Positions 12,300 through 23,238 of a stretch of DNA of 64,000 nt are shown piece by piece (the stretch's first letter is position 1; the number at the start of each line of letters is the position of its first letter). The position numbers and the translations under genes were made by a program. The stretch comes from Gnetum montanum. Taxonomy: Eukaryota > Streptophyta > Gnetopsida > Gnetales > Gnetaceae. Below the pieces are notes generated by a model. It did not search any database. It had not been told where the DNA came from and saw only the letters and a program-made list of their open reading frames with translations. The stretch spans positions 1,449,674-1,513,673 of the forward strand of contig MNCI01000556.1 in NCBI GenBank assembly GCA_015680685.1, in the 5' to 3' direction.

Positions 12300-13590
12300 C
12301 CTCATGAGATGCAAAATGTGGGAATATAAACAAATCCAAATAATACACAAAAAATGAAATTTAATTTTGAACACAAAACTTAAAACTTTGTTAATAAAGA
12401 ATAAAAAATAAGTTAGAGAAATATATACAAATGGTTCCTAGATGCGAAAATAAGGGGATTTACTTGTACAAGATTTCAAGGCCCATTGAAGCCAATGTGA
12501 TGTTCTCCACAATCTAGGTGTTAAGCCACTCTTATTGTTATTGAACCTTCATTCACTAATACAACCTTGGATATACCAAGTGGGTCATTATTTGGGAGGT
12601 GTGAAAGATAAATAATTTGGATGCCTAGTTTCTCCAGGCTAGGTTTTAAATCCCAAAAGTGCAATGTTAACACCAAAAATCCACCAAATATCAAGGTGAC
12701 AATGCTTCCACACTAGGGTTCAAGAGAATGCATGTATGGGAACATACAAGAGCTCTTGAGTGCTTGAAAATGCTCCAAGTGTGGAATTGTGTGTATGAAA
12801 ATTTCTTGTAAGTGTTGGATGTTAAAAATGCTAAACTATAAATAGTAACTAGGACACACCTTTTTCATTGGAGATGAATATTCCACATTGAGATCTCCAC
12901 CTTGCTTGTTGAACTGGATGGTCAAAGTTGAAGGGTATGAATTGATGAATTTGGCTTTCTGTGGCTTCCATGCTAGGAGATTGATTTTTGACACTAAGGG
13001 GAGAAACATTCAAGGCTAGGGGTAATGTTTCTAAGATGGTGGGAAATTTTTCAAGCTAGGAGAAAACTTTCTAGGTTAGAAGAGGAGCGGGGGGGGGAGG
13101 GTTGGGTGGTTTGGGGGCGAACTTTCCAAGTTGTGCATTTGGTCTCCACATTGAAGGAGTGAAAAATTTTCAAACCCTCCATCCTTCCACATTGGGGATA
13201 GATGAGATCTACCTTTCTGTAGGTGTTTCTAATGTAGAAAAATGCATACACCACATAAAACCCATCAAATTACCTTTTCTAGCATTCCAAAAGGCATTTT
13301 GAACACCACCACCGCCCCCNNNNNNNNNNNNNNNNNNCCCCTCAAAAGCCAAAACATAGACACTAGGTGACCTTTTTCACTTGGAAAATGAGGCTTTGAC
13401 CACTTATGAGGCATTTTTCAGCCCCAAAAGTATAAACTATCTAAAATTGTCCATTGTGGGCTACCATTTTCACATTTACAATGAAATTTCACCTTAGGTT
13501 TTATGCATTGAAAGCTACATGATGAAGATTGATTATAATATGCAAAATTTTGTGGTCTTTTAATGGCCCCTTATTATTGGTGCCTAGAGA
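12300..13590. repeat. LTR-like non-coding region with hairpin motifs
   Basis: No protein is encoded. The stretch has an ACTATAAATAG box at about 12,837 (readable on both strands). It also holds several copies of the CCATGCTAGG / CCACATTG-GG motif (12,970, 13,147, 13,190) that is tandemly arrayed at 25.4-28.0 kb. Its right border, near 13,590, joins sequence that also follows the left LTRs of Elements 1 and 2. It may be the 3' LTR of the decayed element whose pol follows. The N gap sits inside it. Confidence 0.4.
13320..13337. other. assembly gap (18 N)
   Basis: Eighteen undetermined bases are flanked by C-runs on both sides (CCGCCCCC and CCCC). The flanks suggest a poly-C tract that could not be resolved; its true length is unknown. 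Confidence 0.95.
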
Positions 13591-13689
13591 ATTGACCTAC
13601 AAGGAATCAACAAAGAATACAGAACACCATTTCATATTATAACACTATAATGGATACATGCCACATGAGAATTAAGCTATCTAGGTAAC

Positions 13690-13795
13690 CAATGTTGCTT
13701 GTTTAAGGCTATGGTGGGCCATGGTACTAGTTTAAGGCCATGGCAAGCCATGTTCCCAATTTAGGGTCATAGCAGACCATTGAAAGTAGGCTCAC
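13690..13795. repeat. CTAGTTTAAGGCCATGG motif cluster
   Basis: Two to three degenerate copies of a ~35-bp motif (TAGTTTAAGGCCATGGCAAGCC-like) lie just downstream of integrase in the minus-strand sense. The same motif flanks pol or follows gag at 15,880, 18,740, 19,190, 34,640, 48,070 and 55,530, so it is a family hallmark of these elements. Confidence 0.65.
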
Positions 13796-13834
13796 TTGTT
13801 GATGATTGTTAGCTACATGTAGTATTACTTTAGA

Positions 13835-14395
13835 TAGGAATGATTGACTGAATTGACCATATCATTCACATTCATGTTGGCTATTTTGAATGATCCATTC
13901 CTGTAGGCTCTAGTAATAAGGAAGGGCCCTTCCTAATTGGCTAAGAACTTGTTCACATGCTGATAGATAGCCTTGAGAACTAAGGCTCATTTTTCATAAA
14001 TATGATCATGGCTATGCCAAAATGAGCTATAATGTTAGCTAGGATAAAGTTTCAAACTTGTTTAGATGTGGTCTTCCTTAGGGAAATAGCCTCAACCTAC
14101 TTGGTAAAGTATTCAGTTGTGATGATGATGAAGCTATGTCCTATGGAAGACTTATGCATTATAGGTCTAATGATATCCAATCCCCATCATTCAAATGGCC
14201 ATGTTATCTAGGTTTTATGTAACTTAGTTGGTGATACATGTATTACGTTGCTATATTGTTGGCATGTGTCACATCGCTTAACCTTTTGTAGGCAATCATT
14301 TTCCATATGCAGCTAATAGTAACCTAATTATCTAATCTTAGAAATTATGGCTCTAGGTCTATATGTGATTAACAAACACCCTCATGAACCTATAG
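13835..14395 (-). pseudogene. Ty3/gypsy integrase relic, internally deleted
   Basis: The minus strand shows the zinc-binding region (YYWLHMENDCLQKV then CDTCQQYSNVIHVSPTKLH, ~14,335-14,230). The core start GLDIIRPIMHKSSIGHSF with the first catalytic Asp follows at ~14,185, then EYFTK-VEAI. Similarity then jumps to a C-terminal NHSYLK segment near 13,840. The second Asp and the catalytic Glu region are missing, so there is an internal deletion. It closely resembles the better preserved copy at 34,880-35,900. Confidence 0.75.
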
Positions 14396-15530
14396 TCTTA
14401 CTTAATGTTTTCAAAGGCCTGTTGGAATAAATCCATCCATTCATAGTAAACTCCATTCTTAAGCAAGTTTTGCATCGGTTGTAACTTATCCATAAGCCTA
14501 ATGATAAACCTATGAATAAATTGTAACTTATCTTGTAATCCTTGAAGATCTTCAGGGTTGTTCAGTGTTTCTAATTTAGATATGGCTTTAACCATATCAG
14601 GGTGTATGTGTATCTCTACTTTAGAGACTACAAAGCCAAGCATCTTACTAGTCTTAACACCGAAGACACACTTCTTAGGATTGAGTCTAAGATTGTATTT
14701 AAGGCATCATTTAAGCACAAGATCAAGGTCATTAGCATGATCATTGGCTATGTTAGACTTCATAACTATTTCATCTACATAATCATTAAGAAAACCTAAC
14801 ATGTAATCACTAAAGATATAGGTCATGTTTCTCTAGTATGTTACTCTAGCATTCTTAAGGCCAAAGGGCATCCTAGGATAACAAAAAGTACCCCATGAGA
14901 TCATAAAAGTTATGCTACGTTAATGCTCTAGGTTTATCCTAATCTGGTATATCCCGAGAACACATCCATGAAGGATAGCAAGGCATGTTTGGTGTAGTAT
15001 CGATAAGTTGATCAATACTAGGTAAAGGGAAGTCATCCTTGATAGTTGCTTCATTTAGGTATTGAAAATTAATGTAAATATGGATACTACTACTTTTCAT
15101 AGGGACTACCACTATGTTGGATACCCATTTTTCATAATTGATAGTCCTAATGAAACCTTATTGGTAGAGCTTTGATATTTCATCATAAACTACCAAGGAA
15201 AAATTATGTCTAATCTTGCACACTTTTTGCTTAACTAGTCGAACTGTAGGGTCTAGTATGATGTTGTGCTAGACTAGACATGGTTCTAGGCCTGGAATAT
15301 CTTCATATGACCAAGAAAATTCCTTAATCGTATTTTGTAAGACTTTGGTGATATCTTGAACACATTGAGACTCTAGTGAGGAACTTAGTTTAAGGGTTTT
15401 TCCTTCACCACAATGTGTTGTGATAGGAACCTCAACTAGAGAGTCTTTAGTTATGTCTTCCACTTCTAAGTTAGGGGTTTTCTCTATGTTTTCAAGTCAT
15501 TTTAGAGGTTTCTCTATTGAGGCTATGTGG
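14396..15530 (-). pseudogene. Ty3/gypsy reverse transcriptase relic
   Basis: The minus-strand translation shows an LPSIDQLID segment (~15,020) and a YVDEIV at the YxDD site (~14,770, second Asp changed). It continues with DLDLVLKWCLKYNLRLNPKKCVFGVKTS, MLGFVVS and a connection region (LQDKLQFIHRFI, to 14,398). Many stops are present. RNase H should follow, but the sequence passes directly to the integrase zinc finger near 14,395, so RNase H was deleted. Related to Element 2 RT at 46.7-47.6 kb. Confidence 0.8.
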
Positions 15531-15874
15531 TCTACAAGACTCTCAAGCTCAAGATCTAGGCAACCAAGGTCAATACATCATTTAATATCATTGTGAGGTC
15601 CATGTAGACACAAAGGCAAACTGATTTTTTTCCAAGTACTTATACTTTGGTCCTACTTATCAGCCGAAAGCATATTAAGTTTCACATGAATAAAAGTGAA
15701 TAAATAATGTTAAAATTCCATGAAACATATGTAAATATAATGTAATCAAGGCCATCCAAGGTCATCAATGAGATAAGGTCAATTTGGAAAAGTGCAATAG
15801 AGGCAACAAAAGATTACATAAAGGTCAAACAAAGGAAACTATAAAGAGTAAAGCTACAAATGATCAATAAAGGT

Positions 15875-15975
15875 CATAATTTTGCTAGTTTGAGGCCTTA
15901 GTAGGCTATCATGGTAGTTTATAGTCTTGGTGAACTATGATGCCAATTTTAGACCTTAGTGGGCCATGGTCATAT
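15875..15975. repeat. GGCC(T/A)TAGTGGGCCAT motif cluster
   Basis: Three degenerate copies of the family motif (TTTGAGGCCTTAGTAGGC, TTATAGTCTTGGTGAAC, TTTTAGACCTTAGTGGGCC) lie upstream of the RT relic in its own sense. Together with 13,690-13,795 they flank the pol remnant on both sides. Confidence 0.55.
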
Positions 15976-16021
15976 GGTACCAAGTAGTGGTCAAGGAAGG
16001 TCAAACTCCATTATTTGATAT

Positions 16022-17582
16022 TATAATGACTGAAAACATTGATGGCTATAATCACTGAAGAGTTGATAGCCACATAGCCTTAACCCCACCTTCGTACGAG
16101 GGCCTTGCTAAATAATGGAGGTAGAGCACCTTGGATAGTCTTGTCAATTGAACAAAGACTTTGCCATTGGTAGTTAGGGTGGTGGCTATAAATGGGGATG
16201 GTGTGGTTAGTTGAAATGCCAATGTGAATGGGTGAAAATGGTGCTAAGTGTTGAGCATTGTCCATGATGCAAAGTGTAAAGTGTATTCATGAAATAGGGA
16301 CAAGTGTAGTCAAGGGTTTCAACCAAAACAAGGATGTCAACCCATGGAGACTATTGGCCGAGTGTAGTACAACAAGACTACATATGGAAACTGCAAAAGA
16401 AAATGTGAAAAAGGTGCACAAGAATGCAATGAAAATGTAAGGAATAGAATAGAGAAATGAAACACTACCTTAAATAGAAGTGTAGTTAACTCCAAAGCAA
16501 TTTAGAAGATACATAGTGTACAACAGGCACAATAGGAGCATAGTCATAGTCTCGGTGGTGTCAAACCATGAAGTCTAGCACTCATTATGGTGTACCATGC
16601 TTATTGGGTGTGCTACCATGGTGTACCATGTAGTTTTCTACAAGGGTGTAATGGGGCTACTATGGGCCATGGTGTGCAACTCTACCTCTTTGTTGGTGTG
16701 GTATGCTCTAGGTCTTGTTTGCCCAAGAAGCTAAGTGTTGAATGCCAAGATGCTAAATGCTAAATGAAAATGCCAAGTCCCTAAAATATTAGGGTGTAGG
16801 GATATTTATAAGGCTAATATTAGCTTAAAATGTAGATCAAGTACAATGTGGTAGAGTAGTAGATGGGACTATGCTCTGGACCCCAACTATGATATGGTGT
16901 TAAGCTCTATGATGTTGAGAAATGTCATTGCTCTGATAGAGTTCATGAAGTTAAGAGACTATGAATATGCTACCTAGCTACATGAATAAGATTGTGAAGT
17001 ACCTGAAAAGATGCAAAGAATGCCAAAAAATGTGACTTTTGGAGACCACACTCTAGCTCTATGCTCTAGAGTGTAGTTACAATTTTTTGGAATAGGGGAT
17101 GCAAAAATGCCAAATACTACTACGAGAGAGGTACTAGAGCTTATGTAAATGCTAATGTTAATTTTTTAGGGCCTTTGGAGGCTATTCTTGCCATCTACGG
17201 TAACTACACCTTAGAGCATAGTCCCAAACTTAGGCAGAATCTGGTCAAAATTGGCAAAATGTGGCTAAGTGTTGACTACACTCTAGGAGAGGCTGACTCC
17301 ACTCCCAAGCATAGGCTCAATACTTGGAGAAATTCATGTAATATCTAGCATCTAGATTGACTACACTAACTATGCTCTAAAAAGTAGTTAGGAGGTGTAG
17401 TCCCAAAAATTAGAAAATTGTACAAAATCTAGCATCAAATGTTGACTACACTCTAGAGCATAGTCCTAGCAATGGGGAGTGTAGTCTCAACACTTAGAAA
17501 AATTTGGATAAAGTACCACCATTTTAACACTTAGCCAACTTTGTATTTGAGAGGTTGAAGCTAAATATTATGTGATGTTTCA
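16022..17582 (-). mobile_element. Element 1 3' LTR
   Basis: On the minus strand it starts TGAAACATCAC just after a purine-rich AAAGAGGAATGAA tract and ends near CATTATA. It shares with 23,239-24,725 the block around a TATA box (minus TATAAATA at 16,803-16,810) and a U3 array of CTATGCTCTAGAGTGTAGT-type repeats spaced roughly 85 bp (17,060-17,470). Confidence 0.7.
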
Positions 17583-17964
17583 TTCATTCCTCTTTGTTAA
17601 CATATAAAGGAGTGGCCCAAGAGACGTTGGAAAAGAACACAAAACACCATAGTAGACATGGCACCAATATTGCTTGTTAGTACCAGATTGGATGTCATTC
17701 CACCATGTTCAAAAGTGCTATGGATAAGGATACGCTAGGGAAATATGTATAGGCAACATGCTAGCTAGATGAAATGCAAATAGGGGAGATGCATGCAAAT
17801 AGTATGTGACAATGTAAGATGTAAAGTTAGCATAACTGATGGTGACAATGGCATACAGTGGCTTGCCCTTGAAATTTTGACCTCTCATCAGAGTGCTCAT
17901 GAGAAATTCAAGGTTGATTCAAGGTTAGGCTAGTTACAAAACTACAAGGTTGCTAATTTTCTTG

Positions 17965-18066
17965 GCGATGTGCTTTTTCCCATTCTCTTTTTTTTTTTTT
18001 TCTATTTTTATTTCTTTGCTATTCTTTTTCCTTGCTTTTCTTTACCTTTTTTACTTTTCCTTTTAG
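17965..18066 (-). other. long pyrimidine tract (purine-rich on the sense strand)
   Basis: About 100 bases are nearly all T and C, including a run of 15 T. A matching tract lies at 33,430-33,530 in the homologous position of Element 2. On the element sense strand both are long polypurine stretches in the 3' untranslated region, well before the LTR, so they are not the usual plus-strand primer. No function is established. Confidence 0.55.
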
Positions 18067-18739
18067 CATGGTGAACCTTCATTTGGTTCTACATATTGCT
18101 AAATGTTAGTTGCAAGGTGTTGGCCATCAAATAGATGGGCTTTGTTTTAATAAAACCATGTCACATTTATCATATAGGTGTTTCCTCCAAAGGATGAGTT
18201 TCATTACATCCACTTGAACCTTGACTAGCTAATAGAGGCTCCCCATGGGACGAGTTACATTATATCCACCATGGGTTCTATAGTTAACATGAATATAATG
18301 TGTCATATGCATTATAGTTCATATGCATCAAAGGGAGTTTGAAATGTAAGGAAACATAGGAAATGCAAGAGGGTATTGGGATGTGCGATGGATATGCATA
18401 GGCTATGATGGAATGAGAGGGATGTGCACTCTTGAGTGATGTAGCTAGTTCAATCATGCACATTGGAGCAATTTGGTGACTTGTAGCTATGATGAGAAGC
18501 ACCTTCATACAACCACCTCTAGGGCTTTGTCCTGCAAACACAACTCTAAGAAAACATGAAAACCGCAAAACATGAGATGCAGGTGAAATGCTAGAATGCA
18601 AAGATGCTACAAATGTTGGAAAAACTAAATTAGTTGCAAGTGCCTAGGAAGCTAATCAAAGTGATGAGGGAAATGATGCTAAGACTACTCCAAAAGCTTC
18701 ATGAATAGTAGGTGCTCCAAAAGATAAAATAAATACCAA

Positions 18740-19285
18740 TTTAAGGTCCTGGTAGACTTTGAACCTAGTTTAAGATCCTAGCAAATCATGGCATGCTACT
18801 TTATAGTTCTAGTAGACTACCTTGTGCCAGTTTAATGTCATAGTGGACAAGCTATTATGCTAGTTTAACATCATGATCCAAGGGTAAGCTCTGCTAATTT
18901 ATAGTCATAGTGAACTATCTATGCCAATTTATAGTCTTAGTAGACAACTATGCCAGTTTTAGCATCATGGTGGATGAGTGCTTACCTTGCTTTGCTAGGG
19001 CATAGTGCTGCATTTTTGGCCATGCTATGTGGCTACAAGATGATGCAAAAATCAACTAGAAAAGCAACAGCAAGTAGTAACTACTTTATAAAGCTAATGC
19101 ACAAATGAAAGGAAATCAATGTGAAAAGCAATAGTTTTAGGTTGTTCTAGGTCATAGAAGTAGTTTTGCACCATTTTGGGCTATGTGGATGCTAGTTTAA
19201 GGCCATTTTGAGCCAAGGACGATAGTTTAAGACCATTTTGGACTGCAAGGTGCTAGTTTAAGGCCATGGTGGGTTATAGTATTAT
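18740..19285. repeat. CTAGTTTAAGGCCAT motif array, ~10 copies
   Basis: Repeats of a ~30-45-bp unit (AGTTTAAGGCCAT-G-AGACCATG and variants such as AGTTTAACATCATGG) run from 18,740 to 18,975 and again from 19,190 to 19,285. This is the longest such cluster in the window and sits exactly where pol is missing in Element 1. Confidence 0.7.
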
Positions 19286-19313
19286 ATTTTTGTAATATTT
19301 GTTTTTTTGATTT

Positions 19314-19488
19314 TTTATGTGTTTTTGATGTTATTCAAATGCATGCGTAAGCTAAGTAAATGAATGCAATGTGAAGTGATGTGTAGGCTAAGCAAGTAGG
19401 CAAAATGTAAATGCATAAACTAATGCAATGAAAGTGAATGTAAAAAATATCTGACGCATGAATTTGAATAACATCAAAAACACATAAA
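19314..19488. repeat. foldback: 34-bp inverted repeat with 107-bp spacer
   Basis: The arm 19,314-19,347 (TTTATGTGTTTTTGATG...) and the reverse complement of 19,455-19,488 differ at one of 34 positions. The spacer is rich in GAATGCAATG/GTGAA and lacks coding sequence. It lies between the protease end and the motif array, at the place where pol should begin. It may be a small foldback insertion or a scar of a deletion. Confidence 0.8.
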
Positions 19489-19619
19489 GGATGGGCAGGT
19501 GCCTAGCGTATTTTTGATCAAGGGGGCATCTTGGTCATGTAGTTATTTCCAAATAAAGTATGCATTAGGAGGTGTGTAGGGCTTGGGGTCCTCTAGGAGG
19601 TTGTTGACTTCAACCGCTT

Positions 19620-19900
19620 GTTTGGATGTCTTAGCCTTATGAATTATGTTGGTTGTTATAGATATATCACCAGGAAACTTCATCTCTAACATTTGACCCA
19701 TGTCTATGTGGAGGATGGCTAGAGGAGAGGTGTTATCACCATGGATGATAACTTAACCACATTTGTATGGAAGGTGTATTTCTTGATGGATTGGAGAGGA
19801 CATGATTTATATTTGAGCTAGCCAAAGCTTGCCTAGGATTATGTTGAAGCTTAACATTTCCTCTATGATCGGGAATTTTACGAAGGTGGGGCTTCCACAA
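19620..19900 (-). pseudogene. Element 1 protease C-terminal relic
   Basis: The minus strand reads MLSFNIILGKLWLAQI, then SPIHQEIHLPYKCG and VIIHGDN. This matches the end of a plant gypsy retropepsin (YNxILGRxWL then a strand leading to a polar turn). The catalytic DSGA end is not clearly preserved. It follows gag in the same orientation; the expected RT does not follow. Confidence 0.6.
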
Positions 19901-22300
19901 AGGTGATGTTTATTGTGCCCTTGAAGATGACACATGACTTGTTAAAGGATTTTAGACATGTGATTTTGGTTGGCCTGATCTCATTTCTCAAACCTAGCTT
20001 GTTAATGATGGATTACAAAACTACATTTGTTGCTGCCTCATCATCGACATGCACCCTCCAAATGGTGCACTACCCAATGTGTATGCTAATGAATAGTGAA
20101 GGTATAGTCACTTCCCTTATTCAAGGTTGACCTTCACTACATTGTCGCGAAAGGCTATGAATGTTGAACCAAATTTCTATGGCATAGAAGGAAAGATATC
20201 TACATGGATGACATTATCATCTAAAGGGATTCCATCCATAACGAGAATGAAGGCCAACATTTGGGTCAAGGCTTGATGATGAGAAGATAAGATCATGACT
20301 AGGTCATATAAGCTCAACATTGTGTTCTTTTTCTTGAGTGTTTGTTTCACCTAGGTTAGAGTAGCTATGCATCCTTGTCATCAGTTTTTGTGTTGGCATT
20401 GACCTCCTCCATGCAGCTTGAGAGATGGATCTCTCACAGGAGAAACATAGGTTTTATTTTCTTAGCCTATTTGGTGGCAAGGACCCTTGTGTTCGATTGC
20501 ACTTTGTTGGTCATGGCCTTTGCTTTGGCCATGGGGGTTGCAAGGTGCATATCTGGCCTCTTACATTTCCATTTGGTAGGTCTACCTACATTGCTAGTGG
20601 GGTTGGCCCTTGAAGGAGAAGAGACCAACATATTGCCTACTACTAGGATTAGGATAGGTGAGGGGCCAATGCATTCTGGCACCCTAATGAAAAATGACTA
20701 ATTGGGAGTTGTTGCTAGGCTAGCTCATTGTGACACCTTGATGATGAAGGATTTCTTTATGAATGCATGTGTAGCTTGCTATTTTATCATCTTAGACAAT
20801 GATTATGGTGGGCCCTTGACCATGAAGGGTATATAACCACAAAAGGAGGCATCTTTCTTGTGGAGGTTAAGAGGATCTTTTCCTTGATAGGAGGCACTTG
20901 GATCATGAAAGGTTGTTATGCAGACATAGACTTTCATCCTACATTGATGGAGTTTATGTTTTAGGGATCATTGTTTGCATTAGATTAGCTTACTACATTG
21001 AGCACTAGTTTTCTTCTTTCTATCATTCTTTGCAAATCATCTTACAAGGCCTAATAGTTGTTCATACTACAACTGAACAACTAGTGGTAGTGACAATATT
21101 GGTATAGTTGGAACTATTTGGGGACTAGGGGCTCATTTGGTATTGTTGAGGTAAGGCTCCTCAAGAGTTTGCAGTACCTATCATGGTTTTGATGAGTAAT
21201 TCTTAATACATGTTTAGAGGATCTCATTGACAATGGGGTATACCTTTAGCAATCATTGTGCTCAAAGTGAAGCTTGAAGTGACTTGCACTGTGGCCCCTA
21301 CCAATGTAGGTGGGTTGGCACTACAATCGGTAGCTTTGTGAGATAGGGCCTTAGGCTACTTAGTCACCAGGCCCTGGTTGGTTACTTTTGTGCTAGTGTA
21401 ATCATTGCCACTATTGTGTTTTTCTTGTGCACATGCTACTTTCTATAGTGCATTTAGGCCAAGTTGTTACTAGCTTATGCTACCTCCTCTATGCCTTTTA
21501 CTTGGGTGAAGGCTTGGATGAGATAACTTGAGGCCAGGTAGTATAAATTTAACTTGATAAAGTCATTCACTAAATTCTTGAAGATGGCTAGGAGGTGCAT
21601 CTCTATTATGGGCTCTCATATTTCTTGTAACAAGGCACTTTAGCATTGGATAAACTTAGGCATGGGCTCTAGTGGCCCTTGCTTGACCTACATGAGTTGG
21701 TTAAGGGTGGCTTCAAGCTTCAAGTTCTACTTGAAGTGCATTACAATCTAGCTTAAAACATTCTCTAGGGAGGAGATAGAGCCCATAGTTAGTGTAAGGT
21801 ACCAATCTAAGGCTTTAATAGTTAGTGACATGCAAAAAACATGCATGATGGCATGTGGCCATGCTTGGAGCAGCAGGCACTTGGAATTGAATGTGACTAA
21901 CTACATGTTGGGATCATCCTCATCATTGTACTTTTTGAGTTTAGGTAATAGGACCCTAGTTGGAAGAGTTAGGGGTGAGACCATAGGACTTATGAGATCA
22001 TCATGGTAAAGGTATACCACCTTAATAGTTTCGAAGGAGGTGGCTTTGAGTTAGTTGATCTCCTTTGTCAAACTTTGGATTAACTAGAATGCCTAATCTA
22101 AGCTTGGAGATGTGCTAGCTAGTTGCATTAACTAGGCTTATGTTGGTTGCATGGTGAAAGGCCAAATCATTCGTTGTAGATTTTGCTCATTTAATGTCAT
22201 AGCGAATGATTGTTGTTGATGTGTTGGCTAAGGGATGGGTGTGGTGACTAAGGTGGGGAATACACACATGGATTGGATCAATGTTGAGGGTTTTAATGAG
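19901..22300 (-). pseudogene. Element 1 gag relic
   Basis: On the minus strand the capsid-like core can be followed through several frames. It has an LYHDDLISPMVSPLTLP segment (~22,010), then KKYNDEDDPNM, ALDWYLTL (Trp-Tyr motif of retrotransposon gag, ~21,820), SSLENVLS and VKQGPLEPMPKFIQ (~21,670). The same order is seen in the Element 3 gag on the other strand (QDDPISPIMPLLTLP; EGDRNTHLVTF). Past the core (21,400-19,900) the sequence is degenerate with no certain zinc knuckle. Active gag forms the virus-like particle that packages element RNA. Confidence 0.7.
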
Positions 22301-23216
22301 ACAAGTGAGATGTAGGAAGTACAAATTATTTAGGGCACTAAGATGGCTCCTATGTGAGGGAATGGTTGGGCAAATGCAATAGTTGCTTGCAAGGAAGGCT
22401 AAGCTAGCATGATCACCATCCTAAAGAGGACAAGTGAACCAGAATAAGGAGGGGTTGTATTAGGGAGTGGTTGTTGGAAGAAACTATAGAGGGGGCTCTC
22501 ACATTTGGAGCAAGACTCAAATTCATCTTTGTCCTCCTATGAGACTTCCTCATAGGTTTTCCCTACATCGTGCTCATTCACACGAATGAGTTGGAACAAT
22601 AGCTAGTGGTAGGACTCGGTGAGTGGAATTATGTTGAACAAGGTAGGGTTGTACTCTCATCCATCTTGATGGACTCATTGAAGGTACTAGTTTTCCTCTA
22701 AGTCAAGGCTACCCATGGGTAATCCTACTTGGATCTTGGCAAAATTAAATTCATATTATTCATGGATAAGTGCCTCATGCTTTGGGTGGATCATAAAGGT
22801 ATTAAATATGTTAGACACTGACGTGGAAGGTTGATCTAGATTCATGTTCATAGATCAAGTTATGAAAGTTGTTGTTTGTAAAAAATGGCTAACATTGAAA
22901 AGCACAGAAAAATGGCTAAGTCTAAAAAGTGCATAAAAATGACTAAGTGATGAAACTACAAAAAAATGGCTAAGTATGAAATTTTGGAAGAAATGGCTAA
23001 GTATGGAGACTATGCCCCACACCAACTACACTCTCCACCAACTACACTTTCTATGCTTAGAGAAGGAAGACTTAGAAAAAATAATGGAGAATGGCATGAT
23101 TTGGGTTGTTACATGGGATCTTAGGGAGTTCAACAATGGGGTCCAATCTACATCGACAGGGTGTAGAGAGCAGGAAAAGACAACCATAGCTAAATGCAAG
23201 GAAAGAAATGACACAA

Positions 23217-23233
23217 CCTTCCTTCTAGTACCA
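23217..23233 (-). promoter_or_regulatory. Element 1 primer-binding site
   Basis: On the minus strand TGGTACTAGAAGGAAGG begins a few bases after the LTR end. It aligns with sites at 40,264 (TGGTGCTAGAAGGAGGCC), 58,036 (TGGTGCTAAAAGGAGAG, minus) and 60,542 (TGGTGTTAGAAGAAGGGCC). The TGG start fits pairing with a tRNA CCA end. Which tRNA it is could not be determined. Confidence 0.75.
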
Positions 23234-23238
23234 AAAAC

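Noticed and set aside
20375-20701. 108-codon plus-strand frame (and its overlapping frames) as a gene
   Set aside because: It is antisense to the Element 1 gag-protease region and overlaps open frames in other phases. No domain is recognisable.
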